Shown here in pieces: positions 44,191 to 53,878 of a stretch of DNA of 61,416 nt. The position numbers and the translations under genes were made by a program. Source of the DNA: Hominisplanchenecus faecis (GTDB taxonomy: Bacteria > Bacillota > Clostridia > Lachnospirales > Lachnospiraceae); NCBI RefSeq assembly GCF_020687205.1, contig NZ_JAJEQE010000015.1:1-61416 (forward strand), read 5' to 3'. The notes under the pieces are model-generated. The model was not told the origin of the DNA. It ran no database searches and saw only the letters and a list, made by a program, of their open reading frames with translations. Positions within the stretch are counted from its first letter, which is position 1; the number at the start of each line of letters is the position of its first letter.

Positions 44191-44529
44191 TCACATAAGC
44201 CTGCCCTGTCTTTCACTGCATCTGCTTTTCAGATAACGGAGGATATCTCCGTTTCCGGTCTCTCTGTACGTCTCTTCCGCCATCTGGACCACCAGATCCA
44301 CGGCTTCCTCATAGCCTTTGGCAATGCCGTAGATCATCGGCAGCTTTTTTCTCACTGCTCTTTGTTTCAGCCACGCAGAAGAAAGGATATCAAACTGATC
44401 CTCGCCGTTTGCTGCCTCGGTGATCACCCACACATCGATCATTCCCGCACCGATCTTCAGTTTCCGGATGATCTTGTTTTTCTTTTTTGATGCACCTTCC
44501 CCCACATAGAGATATGGATACCATTTCAT
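44191..44529 (-). CDS. Conserved hypothetical protein, 112 aa
   Basis: I do not recognise a named family. The protein has no signal peptide or membrane helix. It begins MKWYPYLYVGEGASKKKNKI, continues with a hydrophobic WVITEAANGEDQFDIL stretch and ends in basic helical sequence. AAAGGA precedes the ATG, codon use is like the neighbours, and it lies in line between the GNAT and DUF2953 genes (gaps 68 and 69 bp). The opening resembles uncharacterised Lachnospiraceae cytosolic proteins, but no function can be assigned. Confidence 0.7.
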   Translation of the reverse strand: MKWYPYLYVGEGASKKKNKIIRKLKIGAGMIDVWVITEAANGEDQFDILSSAWLKQRAVRKKLPMIYGIAKGYEEAVDLVVQMAEETYRETGNGDILRYLKSRCSERQGRLM

Positions 44530-44597
44530 ATTTTTTCCTTTCTCCTGCCATCGAATTCTTGTTCTATTTTACCAGACACAGAAACATAATGCAACGA

Positions 44598-45233
44598 CTA
44601 ACGAACTTCTCTTATCATGCAGTACTGTTTCAGGGAGAAATTTTTTTCAAGCACACCATATACCTTAAATCCAGATTTCTGATAAAACTCCACATTATTC
44701 TGATTGTGTGTCTCCAGCGAGATCATCATCCGGTGCTGATCTGCGTAGCGTATGGTTTCCTCCAGAAGTCCTGCCGCAATCCCATGATGCTGCATCTGCG
44801 GATTAACTGCCAGATAGATCACGTGGAGCCTGCGATTCTGATGAAGCTGATCCGTCCAGTTCGAGTTCAGATAGTCTCCGCCCTTGATAAAATTGTAAAA
44901 TGTGTGCAGAGACGGATCTTCTTTTATCAGAAAACCATCCGTATGTAATACTGCTTTTGCTTCTGTATAAAGAAAGCGGAAAATATTGCAGGATTTTGTT
45001 TCATCAGATACCACAAGAACGCTGTTCAGCTCTTCGCTGTCTGAAAAAATCTCACATGTCTCATAAAATTCATCCATATCACAATGAAACAATTCCGGCA
45101 TCAGTTTCTTTCGGATTTCCGCATTTGGTATCAGTGTCTCATAAAGTGGATCATGTGCAAAGCACAGATTCAGAAGTTTTTCCAGTTTTGGCAGATCCTC
45201 TCTCTGCACGCGGTATAAATTTTCGCTGTCCAT
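44598..45233 (-). CDS. GNAT family N-acetyltransferase
   Basis: 211 aa. The GNAT acetyl-CoA motif is LHVIYLAVNPQMQHHGIAAGLLEETIRYA near residue 140, followed by ISLETHNQNNVEFYQKSGFKVYG, the beta6/beta7 region. The N-terminal part (about residues 1-90) resembles GNAT proteins of the acyl-carrier-like type with an LEKLLNLCFAHDP start. The substrate is unknown. It starts 30 bp after the M28 peptidase gene and is probably co-transcribed with it. Confidence 0.87.
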   Translation of the reverse strand: MDSENLYRVQREDLPKLEKLLNLCFAHDPLYETLIPNAEIRKKLMPELFHCDMDEFYETCEIFSDSEELNSVLVVSDETKSCNIFRFLYTEAKAVLHTDGFLIKEDPSLHTFYNFIKGGDYLNSNWTDQLHQNRRLHVIYLAVNPQMQHHGIAAGLLEETIRYADQHRMMISLETHNQNNVEFYQKSGFKVYGVLEKNFSLKQYCMIREVR

Positions 45234-45263
45234 AAATTTCTGATTTTCTCCCTTTCTGTATGC

Positions 45264-47273
45264 TCAGTTCAGATACGTTTCTTTCAGAACTTCTGTTATC
45301 TTGTCAGTATATTTTTCCAGTAATGTATACTGTTTTTCACATACTTTTTTCAGTCGGAGAATCTCACTTTCAAAATCAGATCCCGCAGTTTTTTCTTTTT
45401 CCAGCAGGCTTCTCACCAGAGTATAAAGCTTTTCATGCTCCATAATCCTTCCATAGCCCCATTTCAGCCGTTCCCTTGGCTGATGGAAAACATAGTCCGT
45501 GAAATGATTGTATACATCTTCATCAAACATAAACGCATAAGCATTGTTGTCAACCTGATAGAGCCGTCCAAGTGCCTTTGATACTTCTGCTTTTTCAAGA
45601 TCTTCTATCGCATCTTCTAAAAGCCTGATATTTTTCAGAAGGATCTCATGTGGATAAAGTACGTTTCCGTACCAGTCGATGCGTACAAACGTATCCTGTT
45701 CTTTTTTGAAGTTTGCAAGCTGTTTCTGTTCCAGAGGACGCAGGCTTTCAAACAGCTCTTCTGCTTCTTCAAAGCGTTCCTCCTTAAGAAGGCGGCGGTA
45801 AGCACGGTTCTGTTCCTGTACCTTCTGATAATCCTGCTCTGCTTTTTTTTCTGCTTCTTTCAGATATTGCTTCATAACATCCAGTTTCTTTGAAAGTACA
45901 CCTTTTGCAGCTTCCGCTCCGGGAAACTTCCCTGCCCGGCTCATAACCGGGGCAAAACACAACGGAACGACCGCCGTCTGATCCAGTTCACAGATCAGCA
46001 GCAGAAACAGTTCGTGATGCAGGCGGTATACCTGTTCATCGTAATAATCATCGTTATCAAACTGTGAATGGTAGTGCGTCTCCATAAAACTTCCACCGGT
46101 AAAATCATTGACCATGGACGGAATGCCGGCGATCGCCATGGAAAAGTCATCCGACCAGGTCTCGATCGGTGCCGTAATCCTCGTCTCCTCCGGATAGGCC
46201 TGTGTCAGAAGCGGCAGATTAGAAAGAAATTCTTCCAGATAACGCACATATTCATAACAGCTGCGGATCCTGGCTCTTGTTCCATGTGCCAGTGCAGGAA
46301 GTTCAAAATTAAGATCTGCGATCACTTTGCCGACCCACTCCGGATGTGCTGTAAAAATCTGCTCGTAAGCACCCGCTGACCAGTCAAAATCAGAATCGAT
46401 CACACCCCATTCCTCTGCCGCCATTGCACAGAATACGATTGTATTGTTTGGCTGATAACCACTCTCCAGCAAAGACTTTGCGATGCCGAACATCAGGGCA
46501 ACCGCAGTATTGTCATCCTGAAAGCCGCTGAAATAAGAATCATAATGTGCGGAGAGCAGGATCATACGCTCCGGATGCTTTCCAGGAATCCTTCCGCAGA
46601 TATTGTAGGTGGTGCACGACGGCATCACCTGGCTGTCCGCGTCAAAAAAGACCTGGATCTCTTCTTTTTCTTTCAACAGCTCTTTAAGCACTTCTGCATC
46701 TTTTCTGGAGATTGAAAAAGCTGCCGCATCGGAAGGTCCTGCAATATCCTGTGCATTTAAGGCTTCGTTGTCAATCTCACCATATCCGCCGTCCTGGACA
46801 GCGATCAGGGCTTTTGCCCCTTTTAAATGTGCCTGATAAACCGGGTAATTGATCCACCATTCATCTCTCTGGTTGATATCGACAAGTACCAGTTTCCCCT
46901 GCACTTCCCGGCCCTCATAATCCTTTTCCGTTCCTTTTCCCACATAAGTCAGGGAAAAAGGTTCAAAGCCATCAGTCTTAAAGTCTGTCTGATATGCTCC
47001 AAGCTGAAATTCTCGGCGTTTGCCTTTTGTCTCCACCGCAAGGACTGCCTTTTTAAATTCCCAGCCATCCACGGTGACGGCATCTTTTGTAACCTGTGAA
47101 AGCCCGATGCTTTCCATTTCTTTTTTCAGCATCTCACCGGTCTTAAATTCTGCCTGCGAACCTGCCGGGCGGTATCCCAGTACCTCGTTGGAGCGAAACT
47201 GCTCCATGCGTCTTGCCAGTTTGTAAGAATATTCAATATCCAGATGTTCTAATAAATGTTCTCTTGTATGCAT
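45264..47273 (-). CDS. M28 family metallopeptidase with PA domain
   Basis: 669 aa from ATG 47273 (GGAGG 7 nt upstream). The peptidase core has the zinc motifs ILLSAHYDSYFSGFQDDNTAVALMFGIA (His, Asp), AMAAEEWGVIDS (catalytic Glu-Glu) and, later, METHYHSQFDN (His). A protease-associated (PA) insert lies about residues 125-215 (GREVQGKLVLVDIN... AHLKGAKALIAVQDGGYG). The last 200 residues are a charged helical extension (MKQYLKEAEKKAEQDYQKV...). No signal peptide is visible, so it is likely cytosolic and an aminopeptidase. The substrate is unknown. Confidence 0.9.
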   Translation of the reverse strand: MHTREHLLEHLDIEYSYKLARRMEQFRSNEVLGYRPAGSQAEFKTGEMLKKEMESIGLSQVTKDAVTVDGWEFKKAVLAVETKGKRREFQLGAYQTDFKTDGFEPFSLTYVGKGTEKDYEGREVQGKLVLVDINQRDEWWINYPVYQAHLKGAKALIAVQDGGYGEIDNEALNAQDIAGPSDAAAFSISRKDAEVLKELLKEKEEIQVFFDADSQVMPSCTTYNICGRIPGKHPERMILLSAHYDSYFSGFQDDNTAVALMFGIAKSLLESGYQPNNTIVFCAMAAEEWGVIDSDFDWSAGAYEQIFTAHPEWVGKVIADLNFELPALAHGTRARIRSCYEYVRYLEEFLSNLPLLTQAYPEETRITAPIETWSDDFSMAIAGIPSMVNDFTGGSFMETHYHSQFDNDDYYDEQVYRLHHELFLLLICELDQTAVVPLCFAPVMSRAGKFPGAEAAKGVLSKKLDVMKQYLKEAEKKAEQDYQKVQEQNRAYRRLLKEERFEEAEELFESLRPLEQKQLANFKKEQDTFVRIDWYGNVLYPHEILLKNIRLLEDAIEDLEKAEVSKALGRLYQVDNNAYAFMFDEDVYNHFTDYVFHQPRERLKWGYGRIMEHEKLYTLVRSLLEKEKTAGSDFESEILRLKKVCEKQYTLLEKYTDKITEVLKETYLN

Positions 47274-47371
47274 ATCCAGACCTCCTATTTGATCTACCCA
47301 CACGCATTTTTATCTTAGTCGGAGAAGACTCCCATTTCTATAAGAATGTCTGCAAAGTCCATGATATGAAA

Positions 47372-47400
47372 ATGGAGTCTGCGGCGAACCGAGACTCCAG
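47372..47400 (-). terminator. Terminator after the Nudix gene
   Basis: Stem GGAGTCT / AGACTCC with an 11-nt loop; on the minus strand it is followed by ATTTTC, a weak T-run. It lies 29 bp beyond the Nudix stop. Confidence 0.6.
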
Positions 47401-47428
47401 CTTTCACTCCTTCTGGTGCAGTAATTTG

Positions 47429-47881
47429 TCAAAAATATTTTTTGTTACCCCAGAGATTCCGCCTCTTTAATTCCAGATATTCATTATACGCTTTTTCCAA
47501 AATCGCTTTTTCATTTGAAAACTTCAGCAGATGATATGCTTCATGGTACTTATAATATCCGGAATCCACGAAATATTCTTCTCTCTGTGGCTTGCTGTAA
47601 TAACTGTCCGCCATCATCAGATACCAGTGTACATCCTTGGAAACGATGTCCTCCGGGACATTGAATGTATACTGACTTTTTCCGACATACTTGATAATGG
47701 AAGCATCGACACCCGTTTCCTCCAACACTTCCCTGGCAGCGGTATCTTTATACTCTTCGCCAGCTTCTACAGTTCCTTTCGGCAAGACCCAGCCCTCATA
47801 CTTGTTCTTATAGCTTTTGTACAACAGCAGGATCTTCCCGCGAAAGATTACCACACCGCCACAGCTCGTTGCCTCAATCAT
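47429..47881 (-). CDS. Nudix hydrolase
   Basis: 150 aa from ATG 47881, with AGGAGG 7 nt upstream. The Nudix box is complete: GTVEAGEEYKDTAAREVLEETG (residues 38-59), with all Glu metal ligands. The N-terminus SCGGVVIFRGKILLLYKSYKNKYEGWVLPKG is typical of small MutT-like or diadenosine-polyphosphate hydrolases. The C-terminal helix is Lys/Arg-rich. It follows the PBP gene by 93 bp. The substrate is unknown. Confidence 0.92.
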   Translation of the reverse strand: MIEATSCGGVVIFRGKILLLYKSYKNKYEGWVLPKGTVEAGEEYKDTAAREVLEETGVDASIIKYVGKSQYTFNVPEDIVSKDVHWYLMMADSYYSKPQREEYFVDSGYYKYHEAYHLLKFSNEKAILEKAYNEYLELKRRNLWGNKKYF

Positions 47882-47974
47882 TGCAATTCCTCCTGTATGC
47901 GTTGTGTCTAAAACTGTTTTTAGTATACCCCTTTTTTCAGCTGAACGCAAGCTATAAAAATATTCTCTTTTGCA

Positions 47975-49555
47975 TTACTGCTGATACTGGAGTTCGTACC
48001 ACCATTTGTCAAATACCATCTTGGCTGCCGGGACTGCGGAAGAACTTCCGGAACCGCCGTCTTCGATGATCACACTGATCGCCAGTTTTGGATTTTCCGC
48101 ATCCAGATAACCTACAAACCAGGAGTGAGTTCCTTCTGCTCCTCCTTCGCTGCCGTATTCTGCAGATCCGGTCTTCCCTGCCGCCGTATATTCTTCCCCG
48201 GAAATCTTTCTTGCCGTTCCGTCGGTGACTACTTCCTTCATAAATCCGGACAGGATATCGACTTCTTCTTCTGACATCAGTTCTTTGTATTTGACCGGTG
48301 CATACTGCTTTACAATGTCTCCGTCATACGTTTCGATGTGATCGATGTAGTATGGATTCATCATAGTGCCGCCGTTTGCCACGGTTGCAGCCACGAGTGC
48401 CATCTCAAACGGTGACACGACCGTCTCTCCCTGTCCAATCGCAGTCATCATCTCTTCTCCGTAGGAGGCATTGGATGACAGACGGAAAAGGCTCTGGCTG
48501 GACGGAAGATCGATCGGCAGATCTTTGTTAAAGAGGAACGACTCGCAGAGTTTCCGGTACGAATCATTGTTCACTTCCATACCGATCTGTGCAAAGGCAC
48601 CGTTGCAGGAGTGGACAAATGCCTGCTCCAGATTTTCATATCCATGGACTTCTCCTTCGTAGCAGGTGATCCGCACATCTTCTTTGGAAATGCTTCCGTT
48701 ACAGGTATAGTTGAAATTCTGGTAATCATCCGGATGTTCCCGGATATATTCCAGCGTTGTGAGGATCTTAAAGGTAGATCCCGGCGGATACTGCCCCTGC
48801 AGTGCACGGTTAAAAAGGGAACTGTTGCTGTCGTCATTGATCAGTGCATCCCAGTCCTGCTCGATCGTATTCGGATCAAAATCCGGTTTGGAAACCATCG
48901 CCAGTACCTTTCCGGTGGAGGGCTCCAGCACCACGATCGCACCTTTGTTGTCACCAAGTGCATCATAACATACCTGCTGCAGCTGTGTGTTCAGTGTCAG
49001 CACAAGGCTGTCCCCCTGTACTTTGGTATCCAGCTTTTCTTCCCGGATCTGATCCAGGATGGAGGCATGACTGCTCAGCAGATCATAATTATGGACCGAC
49101 TCGATACCGGACTTACCATTTGTTGCATAACCGACAATATGTGCAAACAGATTGCTGTACGGATAGCTTCTGCTCTCTGTCCCGTCTTCTGCAATGTCTG
49201 TCTGTGCCAGGACGTTGCCGTCCGCAGAATAAATATTGCCTCGGATGATCTGTTCCTGGTAAGCAGACTGTTTTGTATTGTACTGGTTATTATTAATATC
49301 ATCCCGCAGCACCACATTAAAATAGATCAGATAACCTGCCATTGAGAGAAACAACGCCACCATCAGATAACTGACACGAACCAGCCCCTTGTTCTTGATA
49401 CGGCGGATGCGTTCTTCTTCCTCGTTATCATAGTCATCATAATCCTGATCCAGATAATCCTCATCCGGATCAGCCTGTGCATCTCTTCCTTTTCGCCTAG
49501 TACTATCGGTAGTTTTGCGGCTCTTCATAATATTCTTCATCTTCAAATGAATCAT
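47975..49555 (-). CDS. Class B penicillin-binding protein (PbpA/PBP2-like)
   Basis: 526 aa (start uncertain: 49555, or TTG/ATG codons a few residues later; the 3' end of the SEDS gene overlaps). A charged N-terminal region (DEDYLDQDYDDYDNEEEE) precedes one membrane helix (about residues 59-79). A short dimerisation domain follows, then the transpeptidase domain with PPGSTFKI (SxxK, active Ser), HSCNGAF (SxN) and AAGKTGSAEYG (KTG). The partner SEDS glycosyltransferase lies directly upstream. This pairing resembles the PbpA-RodA arrangement. The acidic cytosolic tail is shared in kind with the SEDS partner. Confidence 0.92.
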   Translation of the reverse strand: MIHLKMKNIMKSRKTTDSTRRKGRDAQADPDEDYLDQDYDDYDNEEEERIRRIKNKGLVRVSYLMVALFLSMAGYLIYFNVVLRDDINNNQYNTKQSAYQEQIIRGNIYSADGNVLAQTDIAEDGTESRSYPYSNLFAHIVGYATNGKSGIESVHNYDLLSSHASILDQIREEKLDTKVQGDSLVLTLNTQLQQVCYDALGDNKGAIVVLEPSTGKVLAMVSKPDFDPNTIEQDWDALINDDSNSSLFNRALQGQYPPGSTFKILTTLEYIREHPDDYQNFNYTCNGSISKEDVRITCYEGEVHGYENLEQAFVHSCNGAFAQIGMEVNNDSYRKLCESFLFNKDLPIDLPSSQSLFRLSSNASYGEEMMTAIGQGETVVSPFEMALVAATVANGGTMMNPYYIDHIETYDGDIVKQYAPVKYKELMSEEEVDILSGFMKEVVTDGTARKISGEEYTAAGKTGSAEYGSEGGAEGTHSWFVGYLDAENPKLAISVIIEDGGSGSSSAVPAAKMVFDKWWYELQYQQ

Positions 49556-50855
49556 CCTCGTCTTTTCTTAGTATATAGAGTCCCTGGATCACAGAGAACA
49601 TGATCAGTGTACTGAGCATGGAACTTCCTCCGGAGCTGACAAACGGAAGCGTGACACCGGTCATCGGGATCATCTTCATGGAACCGCCGATCGTTAAAAA
49701 TACCTGGATCGCATACGTGCAGGCAAGTCCAAGTGCCACATAACGGTAAAAATTCTTCGTCATTTTCATTGCGATATTGACAAACATGATAAAGCAGCTC
49801 ATACAGATCAGAATCGTGCAAATGCAGAAAATACTTCCCATCTCTTCGGCGATCGCCGCAAACATAAAGTCCTGATCCACATAAGGGATCTCGGTCGGTG
49901 ATCCCTGATACAGACCGGTACCGAACCAACCGCCGGCCGCGATCGCAAACAGTGCCTGTGCCACCTGATAGCCGCTTCCTTCATAAACACTGAATGGATC
50001 TTTCCAGATCTCCACGCGGACACGGACATGGGCAAACAGGAAATACGCTGCCACGGCTGCCACCACAAACGCTCCGAATCCAAGAGCCAGCCATTTCCAG
50101 TCACGCGTTGCCACATAAAGCATGATCAGATAGGTCATAAAATAGATCAGTGCACTTCCAAGGTCTGTGGAGATCACAAGGATCAGTACATGGACAGCCG
50201 CCAAAATGGTAGTTTTGACAATCTGCGAAAATTCGGTCGATTTTGATAACATTCCGGCAATGCAGAATACATAAATAATCTTGACAAACTCCGATGGCTG
50301 CAGGGTAATGCCGGCAATCGTCAGTGACAGTTTTGCACCATTTGTCACCGTTGCCATGACCGCAACCGCTACCAGAAGTCCGATGCCAAGGATAGCATAA
50401 ACCACAGCAAATTTCGTGATAAATTTCAGCTTGCTGATCAGCCACGGCACGATCAGAGCGATCACCGTTCCGATCACACAGATCTGAAACTGTTTGACCG
50501 ACTGATCATAAGACAGTCTTGTAACCATAATAAAACCGATCGTGATCAGCATACACATGTTATTGATCGCAAGTTTGGAAGCTTTCGGATACAGATGCCT
50601 GAAAAAGATCAGTGTCGCTGCCAGATACAATGCCTGTTCCCCGTAAAAAAACAGAATCTGGGACTGGTTCATCTGAAGGTACAGTACCATAAAAGCCACA
50701 AAATGGAGACAGAACATCACCACATTCTGTCTGATAAAGAGGAATTCTCTCGCTTCCTCGCTCCGCTTAGCAAAGATCAGAATACTTTGCAGCGTATAGA
50801 TCACCATCAAAGTGATCAGAACATATTTTGAAAATTCTATGATCAGTTTATCCAC
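49503..50855 (-). CDS. SEDS family peptidoglycan polymerase (FtsW/RodA/SpoVE)
   Basis: 450 aa, about 10-12 membrane segments. GAKLSLTIAGITLQPSEFVKIIYVF is the FtsW/RodA signature; TDLGSALIYF, EIPYVDQDFMFAAIAEEMG and LPFVSSGGSSML complete the family pattern. It polymerises glycan strands from lipid II, paired with the class B PBP gene that overlaps its end by up to 53 bp. It has an acidic C-terminal tail (DEDDSFEDEEYYEE). FtsW, RodA and SpoVE cannot be separated from sequence alone; the neighbour favours a RodA-like elongation or sporulation role. Confidence 0.92.
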   Translation of the reverse strand: MDKLIIEFSKYVLITLMVIYTLQSILIFAKRSEEAREFLFIRQNVVMFCLHFVAFMVLYLQMNQSQILFFYGEQALYLAATLIFFRHLYPKASKLAINNMCMLITIGFIMVTRLSYDQSVKQFQICVIGTVIALIVPWLISKLKFITKFAVVYAILGIGLLVAVAVMATVTNGAKLSLTIAGITLQPSEFVKIIYVFCIAGMLSKSTEFSQIVKTTILAAVHVLILVISTDLGSALIYFMTYLIMLYVATRDWKWLALGFGAFVVAAVAAYFLFAHVRVRVEIWKDPFSVYEGSGYQVAQALFAIAAGGWFGTGLYQGSPTEIPYVDQDFMFAAIAEEMGSIFCICTILICMSCFIMFVNIAMKMTKNFYRYVALGLACTYAIQVFLTIGGSMKMIPMTGVTLPFVSSGGSSMLSTLIMFSVIQGLYILRKDEDDSFEDEEYYEEPQNYR

Positions 50856-50863
50856 CGTTTCAC

Positions 50864-53254
50864 CTACTCCACTCCTCGTTTGTAGTGTCCTCTTGTAAAT
50901 TCATATCCCGGCTCTCCCAGTTCTTCTCCCCAAAGATATTCTTTCACAAATCGCTTCGCGACTGCCGCCGCTTCTTTGTTGCTTTCTGTCGTAAACGCCA
51001 GCCGTACAGATGCCGGGCTGCATTTTCGCACCTCTTCGCTCCATCCGTGCAGCGAAACCGGAACAGAATTGTAAATCACATTATAACAGTAACTGCAACA
51101 GTTTTTTACCGGGAATTCTTTCCCCTTGCGATCACGTACCTTAAAAAGATCCGGCGTTTTCTGACAGTGTCCGGCACTTTTTTTCAGACACTGTGTGCTT
51201 GTCATGACCGGAATCCTTCCGTAGACCAGCATTTCATCGCCATCGCAGTCACGCTCTTTCAATTCTTTGAACGTAAGCTCTGCAGGGCAGACAAAAAAAC
51301 TGCAGCCCAGATTTCTTAAAAACGCTTTCGCTTCTTTATTATAAGCATAAACATTGTAATCTGCTGCCCAGGTTCCGTCATATCCGATCTGCTCCAGATA
51401 TGCGATCTGCTCTGGATTTTTGACCATCATTCCGTCAAAACAGGTCATATACTGCTTCATCTGCTGATCCCACAGTTCCTGATCTTTTGTCCGGAACAGA
51501 GACGGAAAAATGTACCAGAGCTCCTTTTTCTGCCCCTGGCATCTCTGTGCCATCGACGGAATCTGTTCACACATCCGGAAATCCAGAAAGCATTTGCTGT
51601 CAAGATAAATCCTTTTGACACCTTCTATTTGCAGCATTTCTTCAAACAGGTCTGCCCGTTCGATCGATACAGAAAGCTTTGCTTTCTTTTCTTGCTTCCC
51701 GTCATTGGCAGATTTTTCTGCTTCCACTTTTTCCATCTCCGGGCTGTTTTCTCCTGTTTTCCCGGATTTGTCAGATTTTCTCTGATAAGCCTGCAGCTGT
51801 TTTTCCTGTAATGCTTCCAGAGCCCCCCGTCGAAGTTCATTGAAACTCTGCATCGGAAGAAAACAGTCCTCATCCATCACAACCTGAAGATGTTCAAACA
51901 GATACGGCGAATTTCCGGTACGCATCATCTGTTTTCTTACACGTTCCTCCGCAATCGGCTGTTTCTGTGCCGCCTGTACAATCGATCCGCTCTGGGAGGC
52001 CGTGATCCTGCCTTCCGGCCCGTCATATGTCACCGTCAGTATAACAGGTTTCCCTTTAAAAATCATTAACTTGCCCTTAATTTTTTCATAGAGGATCTTC
52101 CCGATATACTTCTCTTTCAGTCCTTCCATCAGTTTTGCATTGTACGTGCGATTCCAGATGCCTCCCTTCTGCAGTCTGCCCGCATCGCGGACTTTCATGG
52201 AAAAGATCCTGCCTTTTTTCACATCTTCCGCTACCGTTGCGGACTCCAGCATATCACCTTTTTGCAGATTTTCCAGTGCTTTAAAAGTAAGCTGTCCGCC
52301 TTTTCTCTGTTCCATAAGCATGGCACCTTCTGTCCCGTAGTGATTCTGCCGCTTCATGGACATCATCGACACACCATGGTATCTCTGATAATATCCTGTG
52401 GAAAAACCGCCCCGGTTATACAGATCCATCAAATCCTGGATATCTTTTTTCTCCACATGATATCCTTCTTTTCCTTTTTTACGATAAAGATCCACATATT
52501 TGCGGTACATGGCTGCCACACCTGCCGCATACTCCGTTCGCTTCATCCTGCCTTCGATCTTCAAAGAATCCACGCCCGCTTCCAAAATCTCCGGCAAAAT
52601 CTGCAAAGTACAGATGTCTTTCGGACTTAGCCAGAACTGCTCTTTTCCTTCATATACATAAGGAAGTCTGCACGGCTGTGCACAGCGTCCACGGTTCCCG
52701 CTGCGTCCTCCGATCATACTGCTCATCAGACACTGACCGGAATAACAGTAACAAAGTGCCCCGTGCACAAAACATTCGATTTCCAGAGAAGTATTCTGCC
52801 GGATCGCTGCGATCTCCTCCAGGCTGATCTCTCTTGCCGGAACAACTCTGGATGCTCCCAGTTTTTCCAATAAAGCTGCACTTTGCACGGAATGGACCGA
52901 CATCTGTGTGCTGGCATGAAGATCCAGATTAGGAAATTCTCTTTTCAAAAAAGCAAATGCCCCGAAATCCTGCACGATCACGGCATCCAGACCCTGCTCA
53001 TAAAACGGCACCAGCCAGTCTGCCAGTTGATAAATCTCCGACTGTTTCATTAGCGTATTGGTTGTCAGATATAATTTTTTATTGTGCAGATGACAGTAAT
53101 CGATGCATTCTGACAACTCCTCATCAGACAGATTGTTTGCATACGCCCTCGCACCAAACATTCTGCCTCCTGTATAGACTGCATCTGCACCTGCATACAA
53201 TGCAGCTTTTAATCCTTCGATCGAACCTGCCGGTGCCAGAACTTCTGTTTCCAC
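50864..53254 (-). CDS. U32 family peptidase with DUF3656 C-terminal domain
   Basis: 796 aa from GTG 53254, with AGGAGGG 6 nt upstream (a reading from 53299 lies before this RBS). The U32 core starts at once: EVLAPAGSIEGLKAALYAGADAVYTGG, with LHASTQMSVHS, CFVHGALCYCYSGQCLMSSMIGGRSGNRGRCAQPCRLPY (Cys cluster) and DSLKIEGRMKR. The C-terminal half is the DUF3656 collagenase-like extension. Related YegQ/RlhA/TrhP proteins take part in RNA hydroxylation, so peptidase activity is not certain. It precedes the SEDS gene by 8 bp and is likely in its operon. Confidence 0.92.
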   Translation of the reverse strand: METEVLAPAGSIEGLKAALYAGADAVYTGGRMFGARAYANNLSDEELSECIDYCHLHNKKLYLTTNTLMKQSEIYQLADWLVPFYEQGLDAVIVQDFGAFAFLKREFPNLDLHASTQMSVHSVQSAALLEKLGASRVVPAREISLEEIAAIRQNTSLEIECFVHGALCYCYSGQCLMSSMIGGRSGNRGRCAQPCRLPYVYEGKEQFWLSPKDICTLQILPEILEAGVDSLKIEGRMKRTEYAAGVAAMYRKYVDLYRKKGKEGYHVEKKDIQDLMDLYNRGGFSTGYYQRYHGVSMMSMKRQNHYGTEGAMLMEQRKGGQLTFKALENLQKGDMLESATVAEDVKKGRIFSMKVRDAGRLQKGGIWNRTYNAKLMEGLKEKYIGKILYEKIKGKLMIFKGKPVILTVTYDGPEGRITASQSGSIVQAAQKQPIAEERVRKQMMRTGNSPYLFEHLQVVMDEDCFLPMQSFNELRRGALEALQEKQLQAYQRKSDKSGKTGENSPEMEKVEAEKSANDGKQEKKAKLSVSIERADLFEEMLQIEGVKRIYLDSKCFLDFRMCEQIPSMAQRCQGQKKELWYIFPSLFRTKDQELWDQQMKQYMTCFDGMMVKNPEQIAYLEQIGYDGTWAADYNVYAYNKEAKAFLRNLGCSFFVCPAELTFKELKERDCDGDEMLVYGRIPVMTSTQCLKKSAGHCQKTPDLFKVRDRKGKEFPVKNCCSYCYNVIYNSVPVSLHGWSEEVRKCSPASVRLAFTTESNKEAAAVAKRFVKEYLWGEELGEPGYEFTRGHYKRGVE

Positions 53255-53305
53255 AAAATCCCTCCTGTACTTTTCATGGCAAAAGCCACCTGTTTTCATG
53301 TAAAC

Positions 53306-53370
53306 TTAAAAAGGTTGGCAGACGCAATGCCGAACTGCCTTTTCTCCGGCTCTTTGTGTCGTTCCAACCT
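53306..53370 (-). terminator. Possible terminator between zapA and the U32 gene
   Basis: AGGTTGG / CCAACCT outer stem with inner GCCG/CGGC, followed on the minus strand by TTTTT. The long loop makes it a partial terminator or attenuator candidate. Confidence 0.6.
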
Positions 53371-53379
53371 CTGTCTGTA

Positions 53380-53778
53380 TTACTTGCCCAACTCTGTCTC
53401 CAGTTTTACAATCTGCTTCTGGTACTCTGTTGTCTGTTCTTTTAAAGCTTCCAGCTCTTTTGCTGCATCTTCCAGCTTGATCTGAGTGGAGATCAGTTCA
53501 TGTTTCAAATCGTACAGTTCCTGATCTTTCTGTGCCAACTCTTCTTCGACCATCTCCACCTGATTCTTGGCTTTAAAATAATCATCTGCAACATTCAACT
53601 CCAGCAGGATGCTTTTCAACTCCTGGGACAGTCTTGCGTAACCATCCAGTTTTTTTAATTCTGCCAGTTTGTTATTGATATATGTGGCAACCCGCTGCAG
53701 ATACTCTTCACTCTCATATCCACTCAGGGTATAAATCTTCCCATCAATGAGTACTTCCGTTTTGTTTTTGGATGACAT
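53380..53778 (-). CDS. zapA: Cell division protein ZapA
   Basis: 132 aa from ATG 53778 (GAGGAAG 8 nt upstream). KTEVLIDGKIYTLSGYESEEYLQRVATYINNKLAEL is the ZapA head domain, followed by a long coiled coil (residues about 65-130, rich in Glu/Leu/Lys) as in Bacillus-type ZapA. It bundles FtsZ filaments at the Z-ring. It has its own promoter (53829-53858) and lies downstream of ruvB. Confidence 0.9.
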   Translation of the reverse strand: MSSKNKTEVLIDGKIYTLSGYESEEYLQRVATYINNKLAELKKLDGYARLSQELKSILLELNVADDYFKAKNQVEMVEEELAQKDQELYDLKHELISTQIKLEDAAKELEALKEQTTEYQKQIVKLETELGK

Positions 53779-53828
53779 CCTGTGTACTTCCTCTCTTTCG
53801 GTAATTACTTGACGCATGATCTTTCCCT

Positions 53829-53858
53829 ATTATAACCTCATATCGCAATTATTTACAA
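53829..53858 (-). promoter_or_regulatory. Promoter of zapA
   Basis: Minus strand TTGTAA (53853-53858), 18-bp spacer, perfect TATAAT (53829-53834), about 50 bp before the ATG. Confidence 0.7.
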
Positions 53859-53878
53859 GAGAATATTACAAATCTTTT

